Assembly (NCBI RefSeq): GCF_000970455.1
Contig: NZ_LAJG01000023.1
Coordinates: 62,001-126,000, forward strand
Reading direction: 5' to 3'
DNA from: Devosia soli
GTDB lineage: Bacteria; Pseudomonadota; Alphaproteobacteria; Rhizobiales; Devosiaceae
DNA length: 64,000 nucleotides
In this document: positions 20,680 through 30,375 of the stretch, in pieces
Layout of the letters: each line of letters starts with the position of its first letter
How positions within the stretch are numbered: position 1 is the first letter of the stretch
Notes under the pieces: generated by a model
The model's input: only the letters and a program-made list of their open reading frames with translations
What the model was told of the DNA's origin: nothing
Databases searched by the model: none
Made by a program: the position numbers and the translations under genes

Positions 20680-22704
20680 CTAAACGTCCAGATCCGTAAC
20701 AAACGCCGCATTTTCTTGAATAAACTCAAACCGCGCCTCGGGTTTCGTCCCCATCAGCCGGTCCACCGTCGTCTTGGTGGCAGCGTGGTCGTCCAGAACC
20801 TTCACCTGCAACAACGTCCGCGTCTTCGGCGACATCGTCGTCTCACGAAGATGAGCGAATGGCATTTCACCGAGGCCTTTAAAGCGAGTGATGTCCACTT
20901 TGCTCTTGCCGGTAAATTCCTTAGCCATCAGTTCGTTCTTGTGCGCGTCATCACGTGCATAAAGCGTCTTGCCGCCCTGGCTGATGCGATAAAGCGGGGG
21001 AAGAGCGAGATAGAGATGCCCGTTTTCAATCAGCCGCGGCATTTCTTGAAAAAAGAAGGTGATGAGCAGCGAAGCGATATGCGCGCCGTCGACGTCCGCG
21101 TCCGTCATGATGATGATCTTGTCATAGCGCAGATCATCCTCCGTATAACGGTCGCGCGTCCCGCAACCGAGCGCCTGCACAAGATCGGCGATCAACTGGT
21201 TTGCCGCCAGTTTGTCCCGGCTCGCGCCCGCAACGTTGAGGATTTTGCCACGAAGCGGCAGCACCGCCTGATTGGAGCGGTTGCGCGCCTGCTTGGCGGA
21301 ACCGCCTGCCGAGTCGCCTTCGACGATGAAAAGTTCAGCGCCCTGCGCCGCATTCTGCGTACAGTCGGCCAGCTTGCCCGGCAGCCTGAGCTTGCGCGTT
21401 GCGCTCGCCCGGTCGATTTCCTTTTCCTTGCGCCGGCGAAGGCGCTCTTCGGCGCGTTCGATGGCCCAGTCAAGCAGCTTACCAGCCTGTTGCGGCGACG
21501 ATCCAAGCCAGTGGTCGAACGCATCGCGCAGGGCATTTTCGACGATGCGCGTCGCTTCACCCGAAGCCAGCTTGTCCTTGGTCTGGCCGACGAATTCCGG
21601 CTCGCGCACGAAGACCGAAAGCATGGCATTGCAGTGCCCCAGCACGTCTTCCGCCGTCAGGGTTGCCGCCGCTTTGTTCTTCGTTAGCTCCGCATAATTC
21701 TTGAGCCCGCGCAACAGCACCAGGCGCAAGCCGGCCTCGTGCGTGCCGCCGTCGGGCGTCGGCACGGTATTGCAATAGGACGAAACGCTGCCGTCCTCGA
21801 TCGTCCAGGCAATCGCCCATTCCACTGAGCCATGGCTGCCCGGGCGTCCGCTCTTGCCAGCAAAGATGTCGTCGACGATCCGCGTCTCACCCTCGATGCG
21901 CGCCGACATGAAGTCCTTGAGCCCATCGGGATAGTGAAAGACCGCCTTGGCGGGCACATCGTCGCTCGCGAGGCTCTCGTCGCAGCTCCAACGCAGCTCG
22001 ACGCCACCAAAGAGATAGGCCTTAGCCCGCGTCATCCGGAAGATACGGCCCGGCGAGAAATGGGCCGTCGCCCCAAAGATTTCGGGATCGGGATGGAAAC
22101 GCGTTACTGTCCCTCGGCGGTTCTGCACGCGGCCAACATTGACGACATCCTGCACCACCTTGCCACGCGAGAAGACAATGCGATGCAGCTGCTGGTCGCG
22201 CGCCACCTCGACGATCATGTCGTCGGAAAGCGCATTGACCACGGAGACGCCGACACCGTGCAGACCGCCCGAGGTCTCATAGGCCTTGGAGTCGAACTTG
22301 CCGCCCGCATGCAAGATCGTATGGACGATTTCGAGGGTCGACCGGTTCGGAAATTTCGGATGATTTTCGACCGGAATGCCACGCCCATTATCGCCAACGG
22401 TCAGATATCCGTCCGCACCAAGGTGCACCTCGATTCGAGTAGCATGGCCGGCGATCGCTTCGTCCATGCAGTTGTCGATCACCTCGGCGAAGAGATGGTG
22501 ATAGGCATTGGCATCGGTACCACCGATATACATGCCCGGCCGGCGCCGCACCGGTTCAAGCCCTTCGAGCACCTCGATATCGGATGCGCCATAGCTTTCC
22601 GTCGTCGCCGGGGCAGGGGCCTTGGCAGGTGCCTTTTCCTTGGCTGGCTTGGTGTCCAGGGGCAGGGCTGTGGCGCCACCGCCAAATAGATCGTCTGCTT
22701 GCAT
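20680..22704 (-). CDS. parE: DNA topoisomerase IV subunit B
   Basis: ParE is the ATPase subunit of topoisomerase IV, which decatenates daughter chromosomes. The GHKL ATP-binding motifs EVIDNCMDEAIAG and GDNGRGIPV come first. The Toprim domain follows with FIVEGDSAGGSAKQARN and IMTDADVDGAHIASLL, and the C-terminal part has ITRFKGLGEM. The protein is 674 residues from ATG 22704 (MQADDLFGGG), the opening expected for ParE. The frame continues upstream to 22785, but without family similarity. An Ala/Pro/Lys-rich linker (about residues 15-38) precedes the ATPase domain. Confidence 0.96.
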   Translation of the reverse strand: MQADDLFGGGATALPLDTKPAKEKAPAKAPAPATTESYGASDIEVLEGLEPVRRRPGMYIGGTDANAYHHLFAEVIDNCMDEAIAGHATRIEVHLGADGYLTVGDNGRGIPVENHPKFPNRSTLEIVHTILHAGGKFDSKAYETSGGLHGVGVSVVNALSDDMIVEVARDQQLHRIVFSRGKVVQDVVNVGRVQNRRGTVTRFHPDPEIFGATAHFSPGRIFRMTRAKAYLFGGVELRWSCDESLASDDVPAKAVFHYPDGLKDFMSARIEGETRIVDDIFAGKSGRPGSHGSVEWAIAWTIEDGSVSSYCNTVPTPDGGTHEAGLRLVLLRGLKNYAELTKNKAAATLTAEDVLGHCNAMLSVFVREPEFVGQTKDKLASGEATRIVENALRDAFDHWLGSSPQQAGKLLDWAIERAEERLRRRKEKEIDRASATRKLRLPGKLADCTQNAAQGAELFIVEGDSAGGSAKQARNRSNQAVLPLRGKILNVAGASRDKLAANQLIADLVQALGCGTRDRYTEDDLRYDKIIIMTDADVDGAHIASLLITFFFQEMPRLIENGHLYLALPPLYRISQGGKTLYARDDAHKNELMAKEFTGKSKVDITRFKGLGEMPFAHLRETTMSPKTRTLLQVKVLDDHAATKTTVDRLMGTKPEARFEFIQENAAFVTDLDV

Positions 22705-22911
22705 GCAACCGGAATCCGATATTCGGTACGAATCAGAAGAGCGAACCAGTAACATATCCCAACCGGGTCGCCGGGCGCTTGCCACCGCGGTTTTCCCCCG
22801 AAAACATGGGAAATGAACGGGTCATGAACACGCCAGAAGGCGAAAGTTCAGGAGCCAAATGTCACTTTTGTTCGTTTATTGTTCCAGGATTGATGGAGGA
22901 GGCTTGTCACT

Positions 22912-23229
22912 ATGGTCAAGAGATTTTTTGCCGCTGCGGCTCTCGCATGTCTTGCCCTGTTGCCCTCCGCGGCATCGGCCCAATTTGGGTTCGGCATTCA
23001 CTTTGGCGATGAGCGACGCGATTTCGCGCCCAGGCTGCCGATGTGCCTGACCGACCGCCAGATCCGGGAGGCCATCGCGCAGCGGGGCTTTACCAACATT
23101 TCGCTCAATGTGCCGAACGGCAGAAAAATCCAGGTCCGCGCCACTCAGGACGGCTGGGTCTATCTTATCGATTTTGACTTTTGCGGCAATGACATAAGGG
23201 GCATCAAGCGGCTTCGTCCAGCGCAATAG
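22912..23229 (+). CDS. Small exported hypothetical protein
   Basis: A 105-residue protein with a signal peptide (about 1-23, KRFFAAAALACLALLPSAAS), predicted periplasmic. The mature part has two cysteines (MCLTDRQIREAIAQRG and FDFCGND) that could form a disulphide. A segment reading GRKIQVRATQDGWVYLIDFD looks like a short beta-rich PepSY-like or repeat-type fold. The function is not recognised. A strong ribosome-binding site GGAGGAGG lies 9 bases before ATG 22912. It is divergent from parE and has no obvious operon partner. Confidence 0.75.
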   Translation: MVKRFFAAAALACLALLPSAASAQFGFGIHFGDERRDFAPRLPMCLTDRQIREAIAQRGFTNISLNVPNGRKIQVRATQDGWVYLIDFDFCGNDIRGIKRLRPAQ

Positions 23230-23782
23230 ATAAACCTGCGTTTCAACTTGAGTCGGCCTGTTTACCCCTCGTTTGCTTCTTGAAAGCACTTTTTTAAGTG
23301 CGTGCTGATAGTTCTCTTGTCATACGGTTTTTGTATGGAGTTGCCGTATGCGAACCCGAAATGGGCCCAGTACTGCGTATCGAGTGCCCCATTTCGGTTC
23401 ATTCGAGGGCGGTTTGCCAGATGCCGGATTGAGTATTGCGTACCGGCTGGTAGAGCTGCGCGTATCGCGCTGGGCGGCGACTTTGGCCGCCAGCCTCGTT
23501 TTCTACCTGTTCTAGCCTCTTGCCTTCGACATGTCCCTCGATTAGGACTGCCGCGTCATTCAAACGAACCGGGGAGGGATGCATGACCGTATTTTATCAT
23601 CATCGCCAGCGTGGCCCCGTTTCTGCCCTGTGGCTCAAGCTGCAGGGCTGACCAGCGCGGTTCGGACGACATTCGTTTTTGATCCTTCTGGTTTGCCCGT
23701 CTCGGCACTCGCTCGCGAGTGCTCATTGATGGTCTAGGCGCGCAAAAAAGACGCAAGCGCCGCTCCCAGAAAGAAACTTCCG
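23230..23782 (+). promoter_or_regulatory. Long structured leader upstream of the ABC-F gene
   Basis: These 553 bases hold no full-length gene but several inverted repeats in plus-strand order. They are GCACTT-TTTT-AAGTGC (near 23287), CATACGG paired with CCGTATG (about 23323-23352), CGAAATGGG paired with CCCATTTCG (about 23357-23400), a bulged GC-rich hairpin at 23469-23494 followed by CTCGTTTTC, the short ORF at 23583, and GCACTCG/CGAGTGC at 23705-23722. GGCGC/GCGCC (23737-23761) sits just before the ABC-F start. The layout resembles an attenuator leader of ribosome-protection genes. This is inference from structure only. Confidence 0.45.
23583..23651 (+). CDS. Putative 22-residue leader peptide
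   Basis: A short ORF starts at ATG 23583, five bases after a near-perfect GGGGAGGG ribosome-binding site, and encodes 22 residues beginning MTVFYHHRQRGP and ending LWLKLQG. The stop at 23649 lies 131 bases before the ABC-F start. The strong start site contrasts with the weak one of the ABC-F gene itself (only AAAGAAA). Leader peptides in this position sense ribosome stalling in front of several antibiotic-resistance ABC-F genes. A role here is inferred, not shown. It could be a chance ORF. Confidence 0.45.
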   Translation: MTVFYHHRQRGPVSALWLKLQG

Positions 23783-25301
23783 ATGGCAACGATTAGCCTC
23801 CGTAATGCCGGCTTGCGCTCCGGCAACGTCCTTTTCTCCAATCTCTCGCTGACCCTGTCCGATGGTGACCGCGTTGGCCTTGTGGCTGCCAATGGCCGCG
23901 GCAAGTCGACCCTCCTACGAGCCATCCTCGGCTCAACCGAACTGAGCGAGGGAGAGCTCACGCGATCTCGCGGCCTTACAGTTGGCTACGTTCCGCAAGA
24001 CGTGCCCGAAGAGGCGTTTGCGATCCCGCTCCGCGATTTCGTCGAGTCTGCGTTGCCCGCACCTGACCGGAAAAGTGAAGGTTGGCGTGCGGATGTAGCG
24101 CTTGATGCCATCGGCTTCCCGCTCGAGCTCGTCTCGCGGCCCATTGGCCAGCTGAGCGGCGGCTGGCAGCGCTTGGCGCTCATCGCTCGTGGCTGGGTAA
24201 CCGAGCCCGACGTCTTGCTGCTGGATGAGCCGACAAACCATCTCGATCTTGGACGCATCCTGGCCCTTGAATCCTGGATGAACGCGCTGCCGCGCCCCGA
24301 CGATCGTCATTATGGCAAGCCATGATCGACAATTCCTCGACAGCGTCACCAACCGGACGCTCTTTCTGCGGCCGGAAATGTCACCCTTTTTCCCAACTGC
24401 CTACAGCGCCGCCCGCACCTCGCTCGAGGAAGCAGATGCGGCCGCCGAGCAGCAACGCACTCGCGATCTCAAGGAAGTGGCCCAGCTCAGAAAGCAGGCC
24501 GCCAAGCTCACCAATATCGGCATCAATTCCGGCAGCGATCTGCTGACGGTCAAATCCAAGCAACTGCGCGAGCGTGCGGAGAAAATCGAGAGCCAACTGG
24601 TCTCGGTCCATCGCGAGAAGACCGGAAAAGTGATGCTCGGCAATTCCGGTGCCGAGGCACACGTCATGCTGGCCTTCGAAAACATGCCGGTTTCGACGCC
24701 CGACGGACGTCTGCTTTTCACCATCGAAAAACTGCACGTGTTTCAGGGCGATCGCCTTGTTTTGCTCGGCCGCAACGGTACGGGCAAATCGCAGCTCATG
24801 CGAAAGGTCGCAGCCGCCTTGTGTGGCGAAAGCGTGGACGGTCTTCGCCTCAGCCCGCAGATCGTCCCTGGCTATCTTGATCAGGCACTCGATTGGCTCC
24901 CGCTCAAGCAGACGCCAATCGATTTCATTGTCTCGCGCTATAACGAGGGCGACCGACGCAGCATTGCGCTCCTTGCCGGCGCCGGCTTCGATCCTGAGCG
25001 ACAGGACAAGCCTATCCGCACGCTCTCGCTCGGTCAACGCGCGCGCCTGGCGCTTCTCGCCTTGCGTCTCCAGCGTCCGAACTTTTACCTTCTCGACGAG
25101 CCGACCAACCACCTCGACATCCCCGGCCAGGAACAACTCGAGGCCGACATTGCCGAGCATGGTGCAACTTGTCTTCTCGTCTCGCACGACCGCGCCTTTC
25201 TGCGCGGCACTGGTACGCGCTTCGTGCAGATCGTGGGGAAGCGTCTTCGTGAAGTGGATGGCCCGGAAGAGTTCTTTACCGAGATGGCCGAGGCGCCCTA
25301 G
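23783..25301 (+). pseudogene. ABC-F family ATPase, interrupted by a one-base frameshift
   Basis: ABC-F proteins have two ATPase domains and no membrane part. They bind the ribosomal E site to regulate translation or protect against antibiotics. The first half (23783-24325) has AANGRGKSTLL (Walker A), LSGGWQRLAL (signature) and LLLDEPTNHLDL (Walker B). The second (from 24312) has GRNGTGKSQLM, LSLGQRARLAL and LLDEPTNHLDI. The halves are in different frames. The 1519-base span is one base over a multiple of three. Deleting one C of the CCCC run at 24295-24298 restores ALPRPTIVIMASHDRQF, the expected linker start. Corrected length is about 505 residues. It is a real mutation or a sequencing error. 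Its end overlaps the convergent GGDEF gene by four bases. Confidence 0.85.
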
Positions 25302-26485
25302 GCGTGAGCGTTTTGTGGGGCGAGGCGCAGCTGTATCGGGGTGAGGACAGCCTTGTCCTTGCCCTCGCGCTTTGCGCGATAAAGAGCCTGATCGGCACGG
25401 GCCATCATATCGATCAGACCCTCCTGGCTGTATGCGACGTGAATGCCCATGCTCAGAGTAATCGAATATCCATCGGGTAATCCCGGAATGTGGAGGTTCT
25501 CAAGCTCACCGCGAATGGTGCGCGCGAGTTCGGTCAGGGCAGCCCGGCTCATGTCGGCATAATAGAGCGCATATTCCTCGCCACCGATCCGCGCTGCGAG
25601 CTTCGCACGGCCATGCAAAGACAAGACTTTGGCCACGCCAGCGATCACCGCGTCGCCCACTTTATGGCCATAGGTGTCATTGACCTTTTTGAAGTCATCG
25701 ATATCGGCAACAATCATTGCCGATTGCCTTGAACCAGCCAGGTCGCGCGCCAAGGCTTCCGCGCCGGCAGTTTCAAATCCACGGCGATTGAGTAGGCCGG
25801 TTAGATAGTCCCGGTCCGCCTGGCCTTGCAGATGGCTGACGATATCGAACGTTATCCCAGCGGCAAAGAGCGTGGCGACAACGAAGGCCATGAGCGGCGT
25901 GAAGGCTCGGATGGAGATCCAGTAGTCGGACATCGCAAATCCACCGGGGCTGTCGATCGCCAAGAGCCCGACGACGACAAGCACAGGCCGCAGAATCGCA
26001 ATGGCGAATGCAAGCGCGACGCCGGCTGCAAAGAGATTGTCGGCAAAGCTGCGGTCGGTCTGTTGCAGGAGCCTCCAGAGGGTTATCCCTGTTACAGCAG
26101 CGAATATTCCAGATGTCGCGATGATCCGCCCCTGCAGAGACGGCTCGATGAACAGAAACCAGGCGAAAGGCATGGCTCCCAGTGCTATCGCCGCGCCGAA
26201 CAGTGCACTTGGAGGCGAGATCGACTTGCGCAACAGCGTGCTGCTGCACGCCAATGTAACGGCGACGACATAGAGCACGTTTGCACCGATATTGACCTCG
26301 CTTGGCCAAACCAAGAGCTGCAATTCATAGACCACGAAAGCAAGGCAAAGACTTAGGAAGGCAAGGGACAGCGTGGGGAGATGCCGATAGTGCGGCCAGC
26401 GCAGCCATAGCGCCCCGAAAACCAACGAAATCAGCAAGCAAACGATAGGGTTGACCAGCGCAAAAAAGAATTGGTCATGCACCAT
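25298..26485 (-). CDS. Membrane-bound diguanylate cyclase (GGDEF)
   Basis: Makes the second messenger cyclic di-GMP from two GTP, promoting surface attachment over motility. About six hydrophobic segments (residues 1-215) form a membrane sensor domain without a recognised name. The C-terminal GGDEF domain (about 220-390) contains YLTGLLNRRGFE, ADIDDFKKVNDTYGHKVGD and the active-site RIGGEEYALYY. This is a GGEEY variant of GGDEF that keeps the catalytic acidic residues. An RxxD inhibitory site is not evident. It converges on the ABC-F gene, whose stop codon it overlaps. Confidence 0.92.
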   Translation of the reverse strand: MVHDQFFFALVNPIVCLLISLVFGALWLRWPHYRHLPTLSLAFLSLCLAFVVYELQLLVWPSEVNIGANVLYVVAVTLACSSTLLRKSISPPSALFGAAIALGAMPFAWFLFIEPSLQGRIIATSGIFAAVTGITLWRLLQQTDRSFADNLFAAGVALAFAIAILRPVLVVVGLLAIDSPGGFAMSDYWISIRAFTPLMAFVVATLFAAGITFDIVSHLQGQADRDYLTGLLNRRGFETAGAEALARDLAGSRQSAMIVADIDDFKKVNDTYGHKVGDAVIAGVAKVLSLHGRAKLAARIGGEEYALYYADMSRAALTELARTIRGELENLHIPGLPDGYSITLSMGIHVAYSQEGLIDMMARADQALYRAKREGKDKAVLTPIQLRLAPQNAHA

Positions 26486-26582
26486 CGCCTACGCTCCCAA
26501 GCGTTTTCTGCGTCCCAGGGTGAGACTATTCCCGCGGGTCCCAACAGCAGGTTAATCCGGAACGATGACTTGTCTGGCCAAG

Positions 26583-26608
26583 AAAAAAGGCCGCCCTGAG
26601 GCGGCCTT
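26583..26608 (-). terminator. Terminator of the trigger factor gene
   Basis: On the minus strand AAGGCCGCC-TCAG-GGCGGCCTT is followed by TTTT, starting about 22 bases after the tig stop. It is a perfect 9-bp stem. Confidence 0.92.
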
Positions 26609-26630
26609 ACTAGAGCATGAGTCGCGTGAC

Positions 26631-28010
26631 TCAGTGGTGGTGTTCTTCCGGCACTTCGTCCTCGTCGGCCTGGATAAGCTTGGCTAACTCGTCGCGAGAC
26701 ATCTTCTTCTCAGTCATATCGGCCTGAGCAGCGACGAAGTCCACGACTTTATTTTCGAAGACCGGAGCACGGAGGCTCGCGAGAGCCTGGGCATTCTTGC
26801 GATAGTAGTCGTAAACCTGCTGTTCCTGACCCGGGAAGCGGCGGATTTCAGCCAGCAGTGCCTGCTGATGTTCGTCGTCGGTCACCTGGACTTCGTTCTG
26901 GTTGCCGATTTCGGCAACGACGAGCCCGAGGCGCACGCGGCGTTCGGCAATGCGCTTATACTGCTCGCGCGCTTCTTCTTCGGTCGTGCCTTCGTCTTCG
27001 AACGAACGGCCGTGGCTTTCAACTTCATGCTGGACGCGCTGCCAGATCGTGTTGAACTCGGCTTCGACGAGCTGTTCCGGAACGTCGAACTTGTGACCAT
27101 CGTCGAGCGCATCAAGAATCTGGCGCTTGATGTGCTGACGGCTCATGGATTCGAGCGCCGATTCCATCTGCTCCTTGACGGTCTTGCGGAGGGCCGCGAC
27201 GTCTTCCAGGCCAAGACGCTTGGCGAATTCGTCGTCGAGTTCGCCCTGGTTTGGGCCATCGACGTGAAGAATGGTGACGTCGAAGGTCGCTTCCTTGCCG
27301 GCAAGTTCGGCATTGCCGTAGTCGGCAGGGAAGGTGACGTTGATCGTACGCGTTTCACCCTTCTTCTGGCCGACGAGCTGCTCTTCGAAGCCAGGGATGA
27401 ATTCGTTCGAACCAACGGTCAGGTGAGCGTGGTCCGACTTGCCGCCTGGAAATTCAACGCCATCGATCTTGCCGACGAAGGAGAGGCCGAGACGGTCACC
27501 CTGTTCGACGACGGCGTCATCGCCCTTGTCGGTATAGCCACGGTTCTGGGCGAACACGCGGTTAACTTCGGCGTCGAGCTCTTCGTCGGTCACTTCGACG
27601 ATCGGCTTGTTGATCTTGAGGCCCTTGAGCTCCATCAGCGAAACCGGCGGCAGGACCTCGTATTCGACTTCGAAAGCGAGGTCGGACTTACCATCCAGCA
27701 CTTCGTTGATGACGTTCTGGTCCTGCGGCAGGTCGACCTTGGGCTGGGTCGCAGCGCGTTCCTTGCGCTCGTCGAGCGTATCGGAAACGGTCGAATTGAT
27801 CGCGTCGGTCATCACTTCGGACATAGCCGAGCGGCCATAGACCTTCTTGAGGTGCGCGGTCGGAACCTTGCCGGGACGGAAGCCCTTGATGTTGGCCTGG
27901 CCCTTGAGTTCTTCGAGCTTGGCATCGAGGCGCGTGACGAGGTCAGCGGCCGGAATGGTGACGCTGAGCTTGCGCTTCAGGCCTTCGTTAAGGGTCTCAG
28001 TTACCTGCAT
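26631..28010 (-). CDS. tig: Trigger factor
   Basis: Trigger factor is the ribosome-associated chaperone and peptidyl-prolyl isomerase that meets nascent chains at the exit tunnel. The 459-residue protein has the ribosome-binding domain (about 1-110, with NIKGFRPGKVP as the signature loop), the FKBP-like PPIase domain (about 155-240, DRLGLSFVGKIDGVEFPGG), and the long helical C-terminal chaperone domain. It ends in EEHHH, which is part of the gene and not a tag. tRNA-Leu lies 45 bases upstream on the same strand with no terminator between them. Confidence 0.97.
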   Translation of the reverse strand: MQVTETLNEGLKRKLSVTIPAADLVTRLDAKLEELKGQANIKGFRPGKVPTAHLKKVYGRSAMSEVMTDAINSTVSDTLDERKERAATQPKVDLPQDQNVINEVLDGKSDLAFEVEYEVLPPVSLMELKGLKINKPIVEVTDEELDAEVNRVFAQNRGYTDKGDDAVVEQGDRLGLSFVGKIDGVEFPGGKSDHAHLTVGSNEFIPGFEEQLVGQKKGETRTINVTFPADYGNAELAGKEATFDVTILHVDGPNQGELDDEFAKRLGLEDVAALRKTVKEQMESALESMSRQHIKRQILDALDDGHKFDVPEQLVEAEFNTIWQRVQHEVESHGRSFEDEGTTEEEAREQYKRIAERRVRLGLVVAEIGNQNEVQVTDDEHQQALLAEIRRFPGQEQQVYDYYRKNAQALASLRAPVFENKVVDFVAAQADMTEKKMSRDELAKLIQADEDEVPEEHHH

Positions 28011-28055
28011 TGGGGTTTATCCCGTATTGGTTCATCTCGTTCAGCCAGGACCGTA

Positions 28056-28140
28056 TGGTGCGGGTGAGAGGACTCGAACCTCCACGCCTTGCGGCGCTGG
28101 AACCTAAATCCAGTGCGTCTACCAATTCCGCCACACCCGC
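28056..28140 (-). tRNA. tRNA-Leu (anticodon TAG)
   Basis: On the minus strand a complete class II tRNA folds. The acceptor stem is GCGGGTG / CACCCGC. The anticodon arm is CTGGA-TTTAGGT-TCCAG with anticodon TAG. There is a long variable arm (GCGCCGCAAGGCGT) and a T-arm with GGTTCGAGTCC. The discriminator A is followed by an encoded CCA. TAG reads CUN leucine codons. Confidence 0.97.
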
Positions 28141-28271
28141 AAGGGTCCCGTTGGCCGGGTTGGGGTTGCATCTATATGAAGAGTGTTGGCCAGTCAAAGC
28201 CTCGATTGGCCCTTTCGCTCGAATAGACAGGCCTTTCGACACACTCTTTACAACGGCCTGCCGAAGCGAGC

Positions 28272-30041
28272 CTAGAAGTCGCCCCAATCATTCGCCGCCG
28301 CGGCAGTCTTGTAGGGTTGAAGCGTTCTTGAAATGCCTCGAGGCACAACGCGCTCTGGCGCAGTCTGCCGGCGGGTCTCCTGCGTCAGGAAGACATCAAC
28401 GATACGATCGAGTTCACTGGCTTCGCCTTCGGTCTGCTCGATCGCTGCGTTCGTCTCCTCGACAAGCGCTGCATTGTGCTGGGTCATTTCGTCCATCTGC
28501 TGAATGGCGGCTGCGACTTCAGCAATGGCGCCTGACTGTTGCCGGCTGCCGCGCGCGATTTCGTCCATAAGTTCCCGATTGTCTCGCGCGTCCCCAAGCA
28601 TCGCTGCGATCCGGTCCGCTGCGGCCGAGAGCAACTTCGAACCTGCAGCTATTTCTTCGCCCGATTGCTGGATCAAGGATTTGACATCGGAGGAAGCGCC
28701 CGCAGCCGATTGAGCCAAGCGGCGTACCTCAACGGCCACTACCGCAAACCCTTTGCCCGCATCGCCAGCCCGTGCAGCCTCTACTGAGGCGTTGAGCGCC
28801 AGGAGGTTTGTTTGAAACGCGATGTCGTCGATGAGCCCGACGATATTGGAAATTCGAGCTGAAGACGCCAGTATGCGCTCCATAGCCTGCTGCGCCTCGC
28901 CCATCACCTTGCCACTGGTCTCGGCGGTCGTTGATACGGCGATCGCCTTGCTGCTAGCCGATTGAGCACGGGCTGCGTTTTCCTCAACCGTAGAGGAAAG
29001 ACGACGCATCGCCGCGCTGGTGTCCTGAATCGCCGAAGCTTGCCGCGCCGTCCGATCAGCCAGGTCATTCGCGCCGGATAGAATGTCCGATGTCGCCGAA
29101 CGCAACGTGCCAGACGATGCTCTGAGCCGCGTCACGATCTCCGAAAACCGATCGACAGTATGGTTGAACGCCTCGCGCACAGTATCGAGTTCGCCAACGA
29201 ATTGCTCCTCGATACGCACGCGAAGGTCACCATCAGCCAGTTGAGAAAGCCGACCGCCCAACATGTTTACCGCACGCTTCCGCCCGGTAATGTCCGTCGC
29301 GTACTTGATGACCTTGAACACCTTTCCTTGCATGTCGAAGATCGGATTGTAGGTTGCCTGGATCCAGACTTCCCGCCCGCCCTTGCCGATACGCAGATAT
29401 TCGGCCGCTTCAAACTCGCCACGAGCGAGTCGCGCCCAGAACGCTCCATATTCTGCGCTCGCTGCCTCTGCCGGAGTAACGAAAATCCGGTGATGCCGTC
29501 CGCGAATTTCCTCGAGGCGATAGCCGAGCGCCGCGCAGAAATTATCGTTAGCCGTGATGATCTCGCCCTCGGGCGTGAATTCGATCACTGCCTGCGAGCG
29601 CGAGATGGCTGTCAGCTGACCAAGACTCTGCGCTGCTTGGAGCTTCGCATCGGTGACATCCGTCGCGACTTTGACGATCTTGTAGATTTTGCCATCGCGG
29701 CCGCGCACTGGATTATAGCTTGCCTGGATCCACACATCGCGGCCGCCCTTGGCCAGCCGGCGATACTCCGCTGCCTGAAACTGCCCGTCGGCCAGGCGTT
29801 CCCAAAATGCCTTGTAAGCGGGCAGGGCGGCATCCGCGGGATCGACGAGCATCTGATGATGCTGTCCCACTATTTCCTCAAGCGCATATCCCATAACGCT
29901 GAGGAAATTTTCGTTGGCAGTCCGGATCGTTCCATCCGGGTCGAATTCGATCACGGCCAGGGCCGTTGAGATAGCCTCCAGCGTTGCAAGGCTGTCGGCG
30001 ACGGCACGGCTTTTGGCATTGGCAAAAAGGCGGATGTCCAC
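28272..30041 (-). CDS. Cytoplasmic methyl-accepting chemotaxis protein with two PAS domains
   Basis: A 589-residue chemoreceptor that would signal to CheA/CheW in response to redox or small ligands. Two closely similar PAS domains (about 27-140 and 148-262) each end in a PAC motif ([28 protein letters not shown]). The near-copy [14 protein letters not shown] / [14 protein letters not shown] shows an internal duplication. A short HAMP-like linker and the MCP signalling domain follow (about 310-550), with the hairpin tip [20 protein letters not shown]. No membrane segment is present, so it is soluble. It is divergent from the PAS-XRE gene. Confidence 0.94.
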   Translation of the reverse strand: MDIRLFANAKSRAVADSLATLEAISTALAVIEFDPDGTIRTANENFLSVMGYALEEIVGQHHQMLVDPADAALPAYKAFWERLADGQFQAAEYRRLAKGGRDVWIQASYNPVRGRDGKIYKIVKVATDVTDAKLQAAQSLGQLTAISRSQAVIEFTPEGEIITANDNFCAALGYRLEEIRGRHHRIFVTPAEAASAEYGAFWARLARGEFEAAEYLRIGKGGREVWIQATYNPIFDMQGKVFKVIKYATDITGRKRAVNMLGGRLSQLADGDLRVRIEEQFVGELDTVREAFNHTVDRFSEIVTRLRASSGTLRSATSDILSGANDLADRTARQASAIQDTSAAMRRLSSTVEENAARAQSASSKAIAVSTTAETSGKVMGEAQQAMERILASSARISNIVGLIDDIAFQTNLLALNASVEAARAGDAGKGFAVVAVEVRRLAQSAAGASSDVKSLIQQSGEEIAAGSKLLSAAADRIAAMLGDARDNRELMDEIARGSRQQSGAIAEVAAAIQQMDEMTQHNAALVEETNAAIEQTEGEASELDRIVDVFLTQETRRQTAPERVVPRGISRTLQPYKTAAAANDWGDF

Positions 30042-30162
30042 ACTATCCCCCGGAACAAAAAGTTGGCGGACAATAACAAGTTGGAATGTCTGCCAGCTTT
30101 CGGTCGGAGCGACATTCTCGTGATTTATCGCTACGTAATTTTACCAATGAATCAAAATCGAA

Positions 30163-30194
30163 ACAATTCGATCCAACGCGCTGGATCGAATTGT
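30163..30194. promoter_or_regulatory. Perfect 13-bp inverted repeat between divergent sensor genes
   Basis: ACAATTCGATCCA and its exact reverse complement TGGATCGAATTGT are separated by ACGCGC. The element lies 122 bases before the MCP start and 182 bases before the PAS-XRE start. There is no T run on either side, so an operator is more likely than a terminator. The XRE-type HTH in the neighbouring gene is the natural candidate to bind it, by inference. Confidence 0.6.
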
Positions 30195-30375
30195 CTCACT
30201 GCTAAACCCAACGCATAAGTCGAAGTTGAGTGGCGGACACTTGTTTTCCGAACCGCTTTGGTCGAAACACGCTATGCGGCAGATTTGATGATGCCGCATT
30301 CTGCCCGCCATGATCCGGCGGCTTCTGCTGAGCGTAGGTCTGCTGCTAGTGCCGATGTTCGCCGCAGGAGTTACC

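Noticed and set aside
23302-23586. 94-codon frame in the leader of the ABC-F gene
   Set aside because: It crosses several hairpins, lacks a ribosome-binding site and has no family similarity. The 22-codon ORF at 23583 has a much better start signal.
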